Shown here one piece after another: positions 50,801 to 60,282 of a DNA stretch of 64,000 nucleotides; the stretch's first letter is position 1; each line of letters starts with the position of its first letter. Position numbers and translations under genes: made by a program. Source of the stretch: Isoetes taiwanensis. Lineage: Eukaryota > Streptophyta > Lycopodiopsida > Isoetales > Isoetaceae. The stretch is from contig JAJEKV010000134.1 of NCBI GenBank assembly GCA_021234155.1, forward strand, positions 502,501 through 566,500, given 5' to 3'. The notes beneath the pieces were generated by a model that saw nothing but the letters and a program-made list of their open reading frames with translations, made no database searches and was not told the origin of the DNA.

Positions 50801-52260
50801 CTAGGCGTGACTAGGACCAGCTTGGTCTAATGCATCGTCGCCACCCTGGCCAAGTTGAAGAATCCAATCTGATTCCAATTGTGGCCTCGTGCACGGAATT
50901 GGAGAGCAATGAAAACTGCTCCGCATTGTGTCAAGTAGCTGGGCCATATCAAATTTTCGTGTTTTGTCCCTCATTGGCGACTCAACGCAATGTTTCAAAT
51001 AGTCGCACATTCTCCGATGCTTGCCTTGCTGCTCCAAGTTTCCTATTGACTCCGTATACGAGTGCTTACTAGCAAAGTCAGCTAAGTAGTAGACAATGTA
51101 CGCTGCCCAGGTGTAAATCAAAGTCAACCCTTGCGGTGTAATTGTCTTGAGCCACTACCAAAAAAAAATCATCATGCATATATGGATGCCGGCCCTTTCC
51201 ATCTCAATTCTTTTCTTACCTTCGCCATCCATACCCTTGTAATGCCATCGTTTTACCTCCACTGTCTCGTGGATCAACCTGGATTCACCCCAATCACAAA
51301 TGCCAATGTATACAGCCTGAGGATCAATACATCCCTTCTCCTTTCCATAATCAAAATGGAGCAATATATTGCGGGATGCAAGTCCATATGCAAATATCTT
51401 TCTTGATGGAGCTTTTAAGAGGCGCTCTGAATGACATTGCTAAGTCCCCAACCCTAGAGGCAACAAATAATTCTTTCTTTCTGCTCTTCAAGCGACCTCA
51501 AGTCCAAATCTAAACTACGGGGGACAGCTCCCAACTTCTTAAATGCAAGCTCTGCAAAGGCATTAGACCCATGACTTGTAAAGAGGGTTGCCAACGAACC
51601 TCCATTCCAAAAAGGGAAAATTAAGCCTTGTCTTTCTAGGCCGGTTGTGCTACCAATGCAGCGTATTATACACCCGTGCCTAACTTGCATTCCAGACTCC
51701 CTCGTGTTCTTCAGGATAGCTTCCACTAATTTATTGGGTTCTGTACTAGGCTGAAAATTATTATGTTGAAGTTTTACACAATAAGGTTCATCCTTAATAA
51801 AACTAGACCCTAAAATATTGCACTTATACAACTGCGCCATATGACCCGAGAACCAATTCGTTTATACATTTTATTATTTGTGATGAATCGCCATGGCAAA
51901 CCAAGTAGTCTTGGCATCTGCTCTTCTCTGAGCTTCCCACTCCCTATCTGTCTCACCGGGACGTTTGGCTTTTTATGGTTTTGCGCCAACACGGGGTTGA
52001 TGGGCTTCTTTCTTCAATTTTTGTTGGTCCACGCCGCATTCCATGTCTTTGGCTTTTTCTTTCAGCTCTAGCCTCAGCGATGACTACTCAAATTTGCAAC
52101 TTCGTGATCATATTGCGGTAGTCGCGGCTAATATTACCCACTATCCATGTATACCTCTCTTGCTCACTCTTTTCAGGCTCTAGCTCCATCATTCGAAGCT
52201 TAAAAGCCCTCTCGGCATCTTTTACCAAATTTTGCATGGTAGTCTAGCCATCCTTCCTCG
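50801..52260 (-). pseudogene. Protein-kinase-like gene, degenerate, with an N-terminal coiled-coil-like part
   Basis: Read on the minus strand. 52260-52080 encodes a charged helical segment (KDAERAFKLRMMELEPEKSEQ) and then a stop. 51840-51454 encodes an N-lobe-like part: HGCIIRCIGSTT followed by GLIFPFWNGGSLA, which corresponds to the strand/hinge region of kinases. 51420-51155 encodes LASRNILLHF in the place of the catalytic loop HRDxxxxN, lacking its His-Arg-Asp, and IGICDWG in the place of DFG. 51127-50801 encodes a C-lobe-like helix with CVESPMRDKTRKFDMAQLLDT and a proper stop. Stops or frameshifts separate these parts (for example near 51154). It is a decayed or catalytically inactive kinase-domain protein of a repeated family. 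The assignment is by motif order only. Confidence 0.6.
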
Positions 52261-53439
52261 CCGTTGGTAATCAATTCCAAATCCGGTGAGGCATTGCCGT
52301 AGCCGATTACACAACCGGTTTCATGAAATCTGGTCTCAAAGTAGACCATGCTTGTTTGTGGTGCAGTTCTTTTTTCTGTGGCGGTCTTGCAGAAGATGAC
52401 TTCAGGTTGCGACTCTGTAGTTTTGTGTTTGAGGACGCCAATGCCTCTACCGGTTGCGGCTCTATCGAGGCACTAATGCCACATTTGATTGCAAGTTAAC
52501 TTCCGCTCTCTCTTACGAAGTCATCTTTGCTTGTTTTAAGGGATTGCCCTAGCAGGCTAGCAAAATGCGACTCGCCGACAATCACGCAGCCCGACAATAG
52601 CAACACCTACAAGTCAAGCAAAGATAAAACTTTCAATTTAGTGCTTAGCACATGAGGGTAAATCAACCCGACTTTAACCAAAACAAAACGCTAATTTTAC
52701 GCTTCCTACGCTAAGACCCTAACTTTTTAATCAGTTCATAAGTATGTATATGCAAGGCCAAGGATAGGGTAACAAATAAAAGGACCAAAACACGATTTAT
52801 GATCTATAGCCCAGCTACTGCCAAAATGCAAGGCTTTAAATGCATTGCACTTGTCCTGTGTCACGCTTTTTTTCAAAAGACGAGACCAATCGAATGCTTA
52901 TTAAAACATCGCCCGGTTCCTATATTAGTGTCGGACTTTCATCAACGACACCATCAGGAACGAGGGTATGAGTTAATAAAACATTCTTCTAACCCTTAAT
53001 AAGAGTACAACGCACACCTTTCGACACCGCATGACCAAGGCCAACAACGGCGTCAGGTGAGGGTTATACTCTTAATAAAGGGAGACCCTAGTTGCCTTAA
53101 GCTTTCATTGCCACCCACCCCAAGATGGCGCAAATAAATGCGGCAATACCAGGCAAGGGGCATGCCTATGCTCTTGACAACACGCAACCCTAGTTGTCGT
53201 TGAAGGGAAGGCAACCAATTTCTTTTCTTTTTTGGTTTCTTTTTCTTTTATTTTTATTTTAGTCTTAAATTATTATTTCTTTTAAATTATTATTATTATT
53301 ATTATTTTTCTAAAATAGGCCAAGCTCAGCCCACAGAACAAGGCACTCACCATCGTTATGCCCCTTACGCAGGGGGGCAACAGGCGAGGGCCTAACTGCA
53401 GACCTAACCTGGCCTACCTATCAAAAAAACAACAAAAAA
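52261..53439. other. Intergenic DNA, low complexity at the end
   Basis: 52261-52560 may be the further 5' part of the kinase-like gene (minus), but I can find no clear start. The rest has no recognised gene. A T-rich then ATT-rich low-complexity tract occupies about 53220-53310. Confidence 0.4.
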
Positions 53440-53700
53440 AAAGATAAAATTGTTATGGCTTACAATTGTTCTTCTCTTGATCAAGAGAAGAAAGTGCTGA
53501 TCTGGCATACTTACCTTCAGATTCATTCTTTTGCATAGGCAGGTGGTTGTGCTCAGTTGGATCGGTTTGTCCACTGGGGTTATAATCCTGTCTTTGCATT
53601 TATGTTGCTCTGGTTTCTAGTTTGTGAATAAAGCTTGATGTCCTTCAAAAAAAAAAAAAAAAACAACAAAAAAAACCTAAAAAACTAAGAAAAACAAAAA
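53440..53700 (+). mobile_element. Poly(A)-tailed retroposed 3' end
   Basis: A 200-base stretch containing the polyadenylation signal AATAAA (near 53625) is followed 15-20 bases later by a run of A's at 53647-53663, then more A-rich sequence to 53705. The arrangement signal, short gap, A-run is that of a reverse-transcribed mRNA or LINE 3' end on the plus strand. No coding motif is recognised upstream, so the source is unknown. Confidence 0.55.
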
Positions 53701-53744
53701 AAAATTGGTTTTGGGTGGCAAATTGCAAGGTTGGGCGCAGAAGA

Positions 53745-54000
53745 TACCTTCTTTGCGGCGCAAAAACTAAATCCCCGCGCCACATATATATAAAAATTTT
53801 CGTCAGACGCCGAACACCGGTTTCGGCGTCTGTGACGCCGAATAATCTGATTGCGTGACGAAAAAAATTTTTCGCAGACGCTTTTATTTAGCTTTCGGCG
53901 ACGCCGAAAGTCGACCAGACTTTTAGCGTCGCAATCCTTTTGTATTTCGCGACGTCGAAGAATTTTTCACAGACGCGTCGCGGCTTTTCACAGCTTTTAA
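53745..54000. repeat. GGCGTC/GACGCC-rich array 2 (CACTA-like subterminal region)
   Basis: GACGCCG, CGGCGTC, GCGTCGC and CAGACGC occur repeatedly in both orientations (for example AGACGCCGAA, TTCGGCGTCTG, GGCGACGCCGAAA) between T-rich spacers. The array lies about 330 bases inside the CACTA-like end at 54325, where such elements carry their transposase-binding repeats. AAATACGTATTTTTT palindromes (near 54038-54065) follow. Confidence 0.7.
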
Positions 54001-54311
54001 ATTTTTTTTTTTTCCTACGGCGAGGTTTTTATACATTAAATACGTATTTTATTAAAAAATACGTATTTTTTGACTTTATACGTCAGGAATTTTAATTTTG
54101 TACGTATAGAACCTATCCCTGCACTTTATATAGTCTTTATTTGCCATAGGTTATGATGTTAACCCCCCTTTTAACCTTGCATTTAATATGGGCTCGTATT
54201 TCAATAATCAAACCCCAAACCCCTACAACAAACTAGCTTAGCTAGCTCTTGTAATGACTAAAAAAATATTCAAAAAATGATGTGTTACCATATGTGCTAC
54301 AAGGGCTAGGA

Positions 54312-54325
54312 CTTTTCTTATAGTG
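54312..54325. mobile_element. CACTA-type terminal inverted repeat end
   Basis: The plus strand reads CTTTTCTTATAGTG; its complement is CACTATAAGAAAAG, a classical CACTA (En/Spm) terminus. With the GGCGTC array just inside (to the left), it marks the right end of an element that extends leftwards. The next three bases TCC would be the target duplication, but the left end has not been found with certainty. Confidence 0.6.
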
Positions 54326-54539
54326 TCCAGTATATGTATGGAAAAGGGTATATGGATTGCTAGTTGGAAATGGAGTACATCTACGGATAAGGGGCCAAAA
54401 ATTAAAATTCATATGTACGTATGGTTGGGGGGTTTCGCCCGCAAAAAGCTGTATACAAGGGGGTCGACCCCTTGCACGCACATGCCATATGCTCTATATA
54501 AAGGGGTGAAGCCCATGGGTCCTCCACCTGGATTGCTGA

Positions 54540-55400
54540 GTGGCCACATAAGATCTCAGCGTATCCTCTAGAATTTGATTCACTCTTTCATTTTGCCCAT
54601 CTATCTCAGGATGATCTCCACTAGAGAATTGCAGAGAACAATTCTCGCCAGAAATTTCCAATGATTTGACATCATGATCGTTTACAATAGCTTCGGGTAA
54701 TCAAAAAATAGGAAATACATGATGCATATAAGCCTTGGCCACTGCCAAACCATCAACATTCTATGTCAGAGGTATAAAGCGTGCATACTTCGTCAATCTA
54801 TCCACGATATCTAGGTATAGTGATGTATAGTACGAGGCAACTTCACAATGAAAAAAATAGAGACTCCACCTCTTCTCTGGCACAGGCAGAGGTTGCAAAA
54901 GTCCTGGAGTTTTACCTCAACCTGCTTTAACCTGTTGACATGTCTCACAAGTTTTCATACATTCCTGCACATCTTCTTTCAAACCAGGCCAGTAAAACAT
55001 TCTTTTGAGCGATTCATATGTTTTACATTCGTCTCCACGCCTAGCATAAGGTGCATTATGAAATTCGCTCAATAATTGCTTTCGCAAAGTGTCTATAGCA
55101 GGAACATAAATATGTCCCTTGTCAGAGTCCATCCCGGATATCCCAAGCATCAGGTAACTTGGATGGATGCTGCATATTCAGAATATAGGCATCCAAATCA
55201 TATGCTTGCCTTATTTGTGACACCAAAGCAATCTCACATTAAACCATTACATTCATTTCTCGAACCCTAGAAAGAGCATCATCAACATGATTCTTTTTTT
55301 TCGGGAAGGTGTTCAACATGGAAATGAAATTGAGAAAGAAAATCAACGCCAGTTGTGAACCAATGTTGTTTGAATTCCCTTGTTCTCCTTCGTCCTCTCG
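54540..55400 (-). mobile_element. Ty3/gypsy retrotransposon relic: RNase H end, integrase zinc finger and core
   Basis: On the minus strand, in order: FHFHVEHLPEKK then DDALSR (RNase H end and linker, 55370-55260), EFHNAPY...KTYESLKRMFYWPG and CETCQQVK (integrase H2C2 region, 55080-54920), IVDRLTKYARFIPL (core, near 54790), LPEAIVNDHD, and DGQNERVNQILEDTLR (near 54560). The order and spacing fit a Ty3/gypsy pol. Stops interrupt the core (two near 54770 and 54705), the second His of the zinc finger is missing, and no LTRs are visible, so it is a dead fragment. Confidence 0.85.
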
Positions 55401-55656
55401 GCCTATATACATATTGTTGTGTTCTATAGATTCCCAATTCTTCCTTCTTTATTTCGAGTCTCGCATTGTAATTCTCTTGCATTTGCCGTCGAAACCAGTT
55501 GTGAACCATTCTTGTTCAAGGTTTCTTCTTCTCTTGCGCCCTATAAACATATTTTTGTTTTTATAGATTCTCCTTTTGAGTAATTTGAGTTCCATATTGT
55601 AGTTTTTTCGCATCTTGCTGTTGAGTTCCATATTGTAGTTTTTTTGTATCTTGCTC
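55349..55656. repeat. Tandem duplications inside the gypsy relic
   Basis: CCAGTTGTGAACCA starts at 55349 and again at 55495, giving a diverged tandem repeat of period 146. Inside the second half, TTGAGTTCCATATTGTAGTTTT at 55585 repeats at 55621 with period 36. The first copy overlaps the RNase H-like coding end, so the repeat arose from element sequence. Confidence 0.75.
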
Positions 55657-56190
55657 GTGACAGCACATAAGATCAACAGATATGTTGAACAAAAGTACTC
55701 TATGGTGCACTGTGATTAAAAAGTGTGGCCACGAGAAAACTTACTTTTGCGCATTGGGACTACTAAAAGGACAAAGGACGTTTATGCAGTCAACAAGGCC
55801 ACACCACATGGTGAGGTAAGCATGTGTACGATTAGAGTTCACAATATTTTATTTTATGTACGAGGTAGCTTATTCTCAAATTTACGCCAGTATTGGTGAT
55901 GTATTTTGTTGCTTCAAAGTTTGGACTAAAGTAAACAAACCTTGAACTCCAATGCAGCATATCGTCTTTGAATTTCAACACCTATGCATAGGAAAAGACT
56001 TTTAAGCAAAATATAAATCTTCATGCATAATTTTTTATATTCGGAATGAGGCTTACAGTAAGAAATGTGTAAAACAATCATTGCATCTTAAAGCGTCATA
56101 TATCCATGGCTCTGCTTCTCTTGGTCACAAAATTATTATAACATGGACGTGAGATAACAATTCAAATGCCATGGTAATTATATCATGCAA
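55657..56190. other. AT-rich DNA downstream of CENP-X
   Basis: This holds the 3' side of the CENP-X gene (minus strand, below 56191) and the edge of the gypsy relic. No further gene is recognised. Confidence 0.4.
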
Positions 56191-58098
56191 TCAGAAGTCC
56201 AATAAAAGCTGGGGTAAAATCCTTTCTAAATGAGTGCCCTCAACCTCAGAAAGCCCTTCTACTTCTGCAACAAGTGCAGCACGTTGAATAGCTTCTGCAG
56301 AAACAAATGATTATGTCACGCTTTAGCCAATAAGATTGCATCTTAGACATAGCTCCTAGGACATAAGGTACCAAAAATTTACATCCCTTCATCAAAGATT
56401 AATAGATTTTGTAGATTTCCTTGATCTCCCGCCATTATAAAACATATCCATGATAGATAGCCTTCACCTTCCAGTTCAGCATCTTTGGTTGCCACACTTG
56501 GGCCTGGTCTAGAGGTGTCCTTGTGACTAGATCTTTTCTCAAAAGTGTATTCTGCCTAATCACGATGCGACATACGCACAGGATTTACCAGCTCAAGCTC
56601 CATCATGCTGTTGACATGTTTAAAATCATTGACAGTGAAATCTGTCATGATTAAGTTGAATAAACGTTACCTTTGCTTTTGCTAGATCATTGTTCCCCTA
56701 ATGCAAATCAAAAACCATGAATGCATCTGTAGAGAAGGCAAAAAATCGCAGAGCCAAGTGCCGGAGCATCACTCCTTGTCCGTCATAGAGGCCAAGCTGT
56801 AATGCCTTCACAAATTGGACTCTTGATCTTCCAAAGGACACTGCCTTGCTGTTCAGATTTCCAATGGCAGAGACTTTTTTAAAGTGTCCCTCTGGAAACT
56901 CGGGGTACAAAAGTAACACTTTAAGATCAGAGATCAGAGCACTTAAGCTTGTAATAGTCAAGCTTTTGTTTGCTGTTGCTTGAATAGAAACTAGAATTGA
57001 CATCTTTTGTGAAGCCTTGTTCTAATAACTGGATACTGAACTGATAACAAAGTAATAAGAAAGATGCCCCCTTAATTTAATAACGGATGAGGAGTGAGCA
57101 TACCAGTAACAAAAAGCCTAAGAAGCTCGCAACTTAGTTTCAGTGCATTTGTATTTGCTGCCATAATTACAGAGTTATTAGAACTTTAAGTATATGAACC
57201 AAACTACCTACTATAGAACCAACTGAATCAAACTGCACATATGATCACCACAATTGATCAAAAACCAAATTAGCCCATATCTATCTATATTTAATGAAAC
57301 AAGGATTCATTGAATTGTTTGCTCAAGCATGATATAGATTCTAAGAACCTGTAAGCCAAGAAAAAAGCAAATAAGAAATATGATAGGTATACCTCTAATA
57401 TCATGCAGATTTTCTATATTAGAGTTTGGAATTTAATATCAGATCTAAGATACTCAAAAGCTTGTTCTCATTTCTAGTCCCCTTTCACATTGATTCTAAT
57501 TCTTTTACAGAGAGAAGAAAACTGATAGACACGACTAAAATAGGGGAATACACAAAGCAAAAAGGTATATTCATATCTTGGGCATGCATGATTAGCAGTG
57601 AACTTCATTGGCGTAAATTCAGATCACATTGGACGCTCAGTGTCTAGGAAAAGCTAAGTATTCATGCAGCTAGGAAATATATTTGCAAATCTAATAACTT
57701 TAAACATGAATACATGCCACATTAAATAATCCAAGATAACTACCAGTAGTTGAACGATTCTTCTTTGAAACTCCAGCTCCCGCCTATAACCCAATTACAT
57801 TCACCTTAGCGCATTGGCAAAGGAAGCTATATTACTACCAATCGTTATAAATCAGCTACCTCCAGTTCCGTATCCTCCGTATCCTCCTTTGTTCCAGGGT
57901 CTGCAGAAAGTGGATATAAATAGAACGGGCTTTGTGTAAAACCAGCAAAATAATCCTTACCTTTGGCTGTTCTATTCCACGTTAGCTTGAAGATCTCGTG
58001 AACTGTATCCTATATTATGCTTTTGTCAGTAGAAATTATTTGCCACAAAACCGCAAGAGACTGCTTACAGGATTAAATGTCTGCGTAATATTCTCCAT
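56191..58098 (-). CDS. CENPX: CENP-X / MHF2 histone-fold protein
   Basis: Small histone-fold protein that pairs with CENP-S/MHF1; the complex acts at kinetochores and with FANCM in DNA repair and crossover control. Six exons can be joined in frame with GT/AG borders: 58098-58069, 58009-57961, 57900-57860, 57783-57744, 57157-57104 and 56294-56191, giving 318 bases and 105 residues. Helix 1 reads FNPDTVHEIFKLTW, then an acidic plant-style linker (KEDTEDTELE) and basic SKKNRS, the central helix NALKLSCELLRLFVT, EAIQRAALVAE, and the hallmark end THLERILPQLLLDF followed by a stop. Vertebrate CENP-X is about 80 residues; the extra length is in the linker. Intron 5 (809 bases) contains a 101-codon open stretch (57003-56698) with no recognisable function. 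The gene is head to head with the PPR gene. Confidence 0.92.
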
Positions 58099-58440
58099 TG
58101 CACAAGATCGGGTGGGTTCAGAGATCAGAGATGGTTATTGAAAAGAACCCACAAACCTGAATAGAAAATAATGAACGTTTAGTAAAGGAAACTCGTTAAT
58201 GGTTGATACAGGTTTCCGGTATCAACCACGCAGAAAAGCAGAATGTGCGCGTCTGCGGCTACGGGTGTGGAAGTGGATGAGCGCGGCCCTTTCTTCAACC
58301 TTCAACCTCCGTCATTCAATCAAGCAGGTCAGCTCCTTTCTTTCATTGGGTTTCTTTGTGCACACAAAATTAATGCAATTTCACCATTTAGAACAGCAAA
58401 CCATGAGCACCTGAATTTCAGATGATTAGGGATTCCATCG
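58099..58440. promoter_or_regulatory. Shared divergent promoter region of CENP-X and PPR genes
   Basis: Only 342 bases separate the start codon of CENP-X (minus) from that of the PPR gene (plus), so both 5' UTRs and core promoters must lie here. The middle (58230-58320) is locally GC-rich (GTGCGCGTCTGCGGC, GAGCGCGGCCC) and no TATA box is obvious, as is common for bidirectional housekeeping promoters. CAAGCAG|GTCAGC near 58327 could be a 5' UTR splice donor. The role is inferred from layout. Confidence 0.5.
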
Positions 58441-60282
58441 ATGATTATTCTGCATGCAGAATGCCGCATTCCATACATAATAGAACCAAATCTAGAGAAT
58501 TTACCAAATGCCTTACATGATAAAGTTTCTTCCTCAAGGGAGAAGTCTCCCCTTCTTCAGAAGAGCATTGTATGTTTGTGCGTAAAGTCTCAATCATGCC
58601 GCTGTATTGCTGAAGGCCATGTGAAATCAGCGTTAAATTTGAATTGCGAGAGATTTGCTCATCTCTTGCGCAAGTGTGGTAATGGGAAGGCACTGGCAGA
58701 AGGCAAACAGATTCATGATACCATCATCAAACTAGGCCTACATAAGAACACGTTCTTAGGAAACTGTCTTTTGCAGATGTACAGGAAGTGCAGTGATTTG
58801 AAAGATGCAAGAACAGTGTTTGAAAATATTGAAATGAAGGATGCTGTTTCTTGGAATACTATGATATCAGCATATGTGGAGTTGGGGCAATTTGAGAAAG
58901 CACTAGAACTTTTTAGACAAATGCCCGAAAGAACTGTAGTTTCATATAATGCTATGATTACAGCTTATGCAAAACTAGGGGATCTAGAGGAAGCTTTCCA
59001 GATTTTTCATCAGATGCCTGTACGCGATGTGGTATCTTGGACAGCTATGATTTCAGGGTGCGTGCAGGAGGGCTGGATGGAGAAGGCCGACGAGTTGTTC
59101 AAACAGATGCCGCATAAGAATGTAGTAACTTGGACCACAATGGTCACAGGTTATGCCAAGCAAGGGAGGCTCAAGGAAGCCCTCAATTTTTTTACACAAA
59201 TGCCTTACCGTAATTCTGTTTCTTGGACTGCTATTATTTCATGTTATGCCAATCAAGGACAGCTCAAGGAAGCTCTTCAAATGTTTGAGCAAATGCCACA
59301 CAGGGATGTCATTGCTTGGACTGCGTTGATGTCTGGATACATCCAGCAGGGCAAAGTTGTAGAAGCCCTAGATTTCTTCCACCGGATGCCTTACCATGAT
59401 AGGGTTTCATATACTGCCATGATCATGGCTTGCACAAGGGAGGGAAAGATGGAGGAGGCATTTGCACTGTTTTGTCAAATGCCTCAGCGAAATTTGTTTT
59501 CTTGGACTGCTATCATTTCTGGCTATACCCAGCATGGACAGCTCAAGGAAGCTTTAAAACTCTTTCAACAAATGCAAAAGGAGGGTTTGGATTTAGATAA
59601 AGTCACTTTTCTTGGTATTCTTGATCTCTGCACAAAACAAGCAGCCCTGGTTGAGGGCAAACAAGCACATGCCTTCATTATTGGCTTCATTCTGCATTCA
59701 GACCTTATTGTACAGACTGCCCTTGTTGGAATGTATGCAAAATGTGGGAGCCTCCAGGATGCAGAAGAATTGTTTAACAAAATCTATGAACGGGATATAG
59801 TGTTGTGGACTACCATGCTTGGAGTGTATGCTCACTATGGGCATGGCAAAAAGGTATTAGAAACTTTTCAGCAAATGCAGCTGGATGGCTTTAAGCCGAA
59901 TGGAACAACCATTGCATGCATTCTTTCCGCTTGCAATCGAGGTGGCCTTTTAGATAATGGACATCATTTCTTTGTCTCAGTGAGCCAAGAACACACCATC
60001 TTACAAACATTGGAACATTATAATTGTTTGATTGATATTCTTGGACATGCACAACAATTTGATGAGGCGGAGTCCATTCTTAATATGATGCCATCTGAAC
60101 CAGATTACAAATCCTGGATGTCCTTACTGGCTTCTTGTATTGGTTATGGTTCTTTGGATTATGGAAGGCGTTTTGCAGAACGTGCATTCCAGTTAGACAC
60201 AGAAAATTCTGCACCATATGTTCTTCTATCCAACATTTATGCTGCAGCAAGTGATGAGATGATGCACACAATATCATATTGA
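58441..60282 (+). CDS. Pentatricopeptide repeat protein, S-type run with truncated E domain
   Basis: Intronless, 613 residues, ATG at 58441. PPR proteins bind single-stranded RNA in plastids or mitochondria and guide editing, splicing or processing. After a leader of about 90 residues comes an L-like motif (EGKQIHDTIIKLGL), then about nine motifs in a row of 31 residues with the pattern SWTAMISGY...EALELFxQMPxR, which are S-type (residues about 101-380). These are followed by P, L (ALVEGKQAHA), S (MYAKCGSLQDAEELF), another P-like motif, L2 (ILSACNRGG), S2 (LIDILG...MMPSEPD) and E1 (SWMSLLASC). E2 breaks off after YVLLSNIYAAAS, and a short unrelated tail DEMMHTISY ends the protein, so there is no E+ or DYW deaminase part. 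It would need a partner for editing, or act otherwise. No organelle signal can be judged with certainty. Confidence 0.92.
   Translation: MIILHAECRIPYIIEPNLENLPNALHDKVSSSREKSPLLQKSIVCLCVKSQSCRCIAEGHVKSALNLNCERFAHLLRKCGNGKALAEGKQIHDTIIKLGLHKNTFLGNCLLQMYRKCSDLKDARTVFENIEMKDAVSWNTMISAYVELGQFEKALELFRQMPERTVVSYNAMITAYAKLGDLEEAFQIFHQMPVRDVVSWTAMISGCVQEGWMEKADELFKQMPHKNVVTWTTMVTGYAKQGRLKEALNFFTQMPYRNSVSWTAIISCYANQGQLKEALQMFEQMPHRDVIAWTALMSGYIQQGKVVEALDFFHRMPYHDRVSYTAMIMACTREGKMEEAFALFCQMPQRNLFSWTAIISGYTQHGQLKEALKLFQQMQKEGLDLDKVTFLGILDLCTKQAALVEGKQAHAFIIGFILHSDLIVQTALVGMYAKCGSLQDAEELFNKIYERDIVLWTTMLGVYAHYGHGKKVLETFQQMQLDGFKPNGTTIACILSACNRGGLLDNGHHFFVSVSQEHTILQTLEHYNCLIDILGHAQQFDEAESILNMMPSEPDYKSWMSLLASCIGYGSLDYGRRFAERAFQLDTENSAPYVLLSNIYAAASDEMMHTISY

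Noticed and set aside
51153-51175. CACTACCAAAAAAAAATC as the left end of the CACTA element ending at 54325
   Set aside because: It does not match the inward sequence of the right end beyond the first bases, has no matching TCC target duplication, and lies inside the kinase-like coding region.
56698-57003. 101-codon open frame on the minus strand in the large CENP-X intron
   Set aside because: It is flanked by well-supported CENP-X splice sites that exclude it from the mature coding sequence, and it has no recognisable motif.
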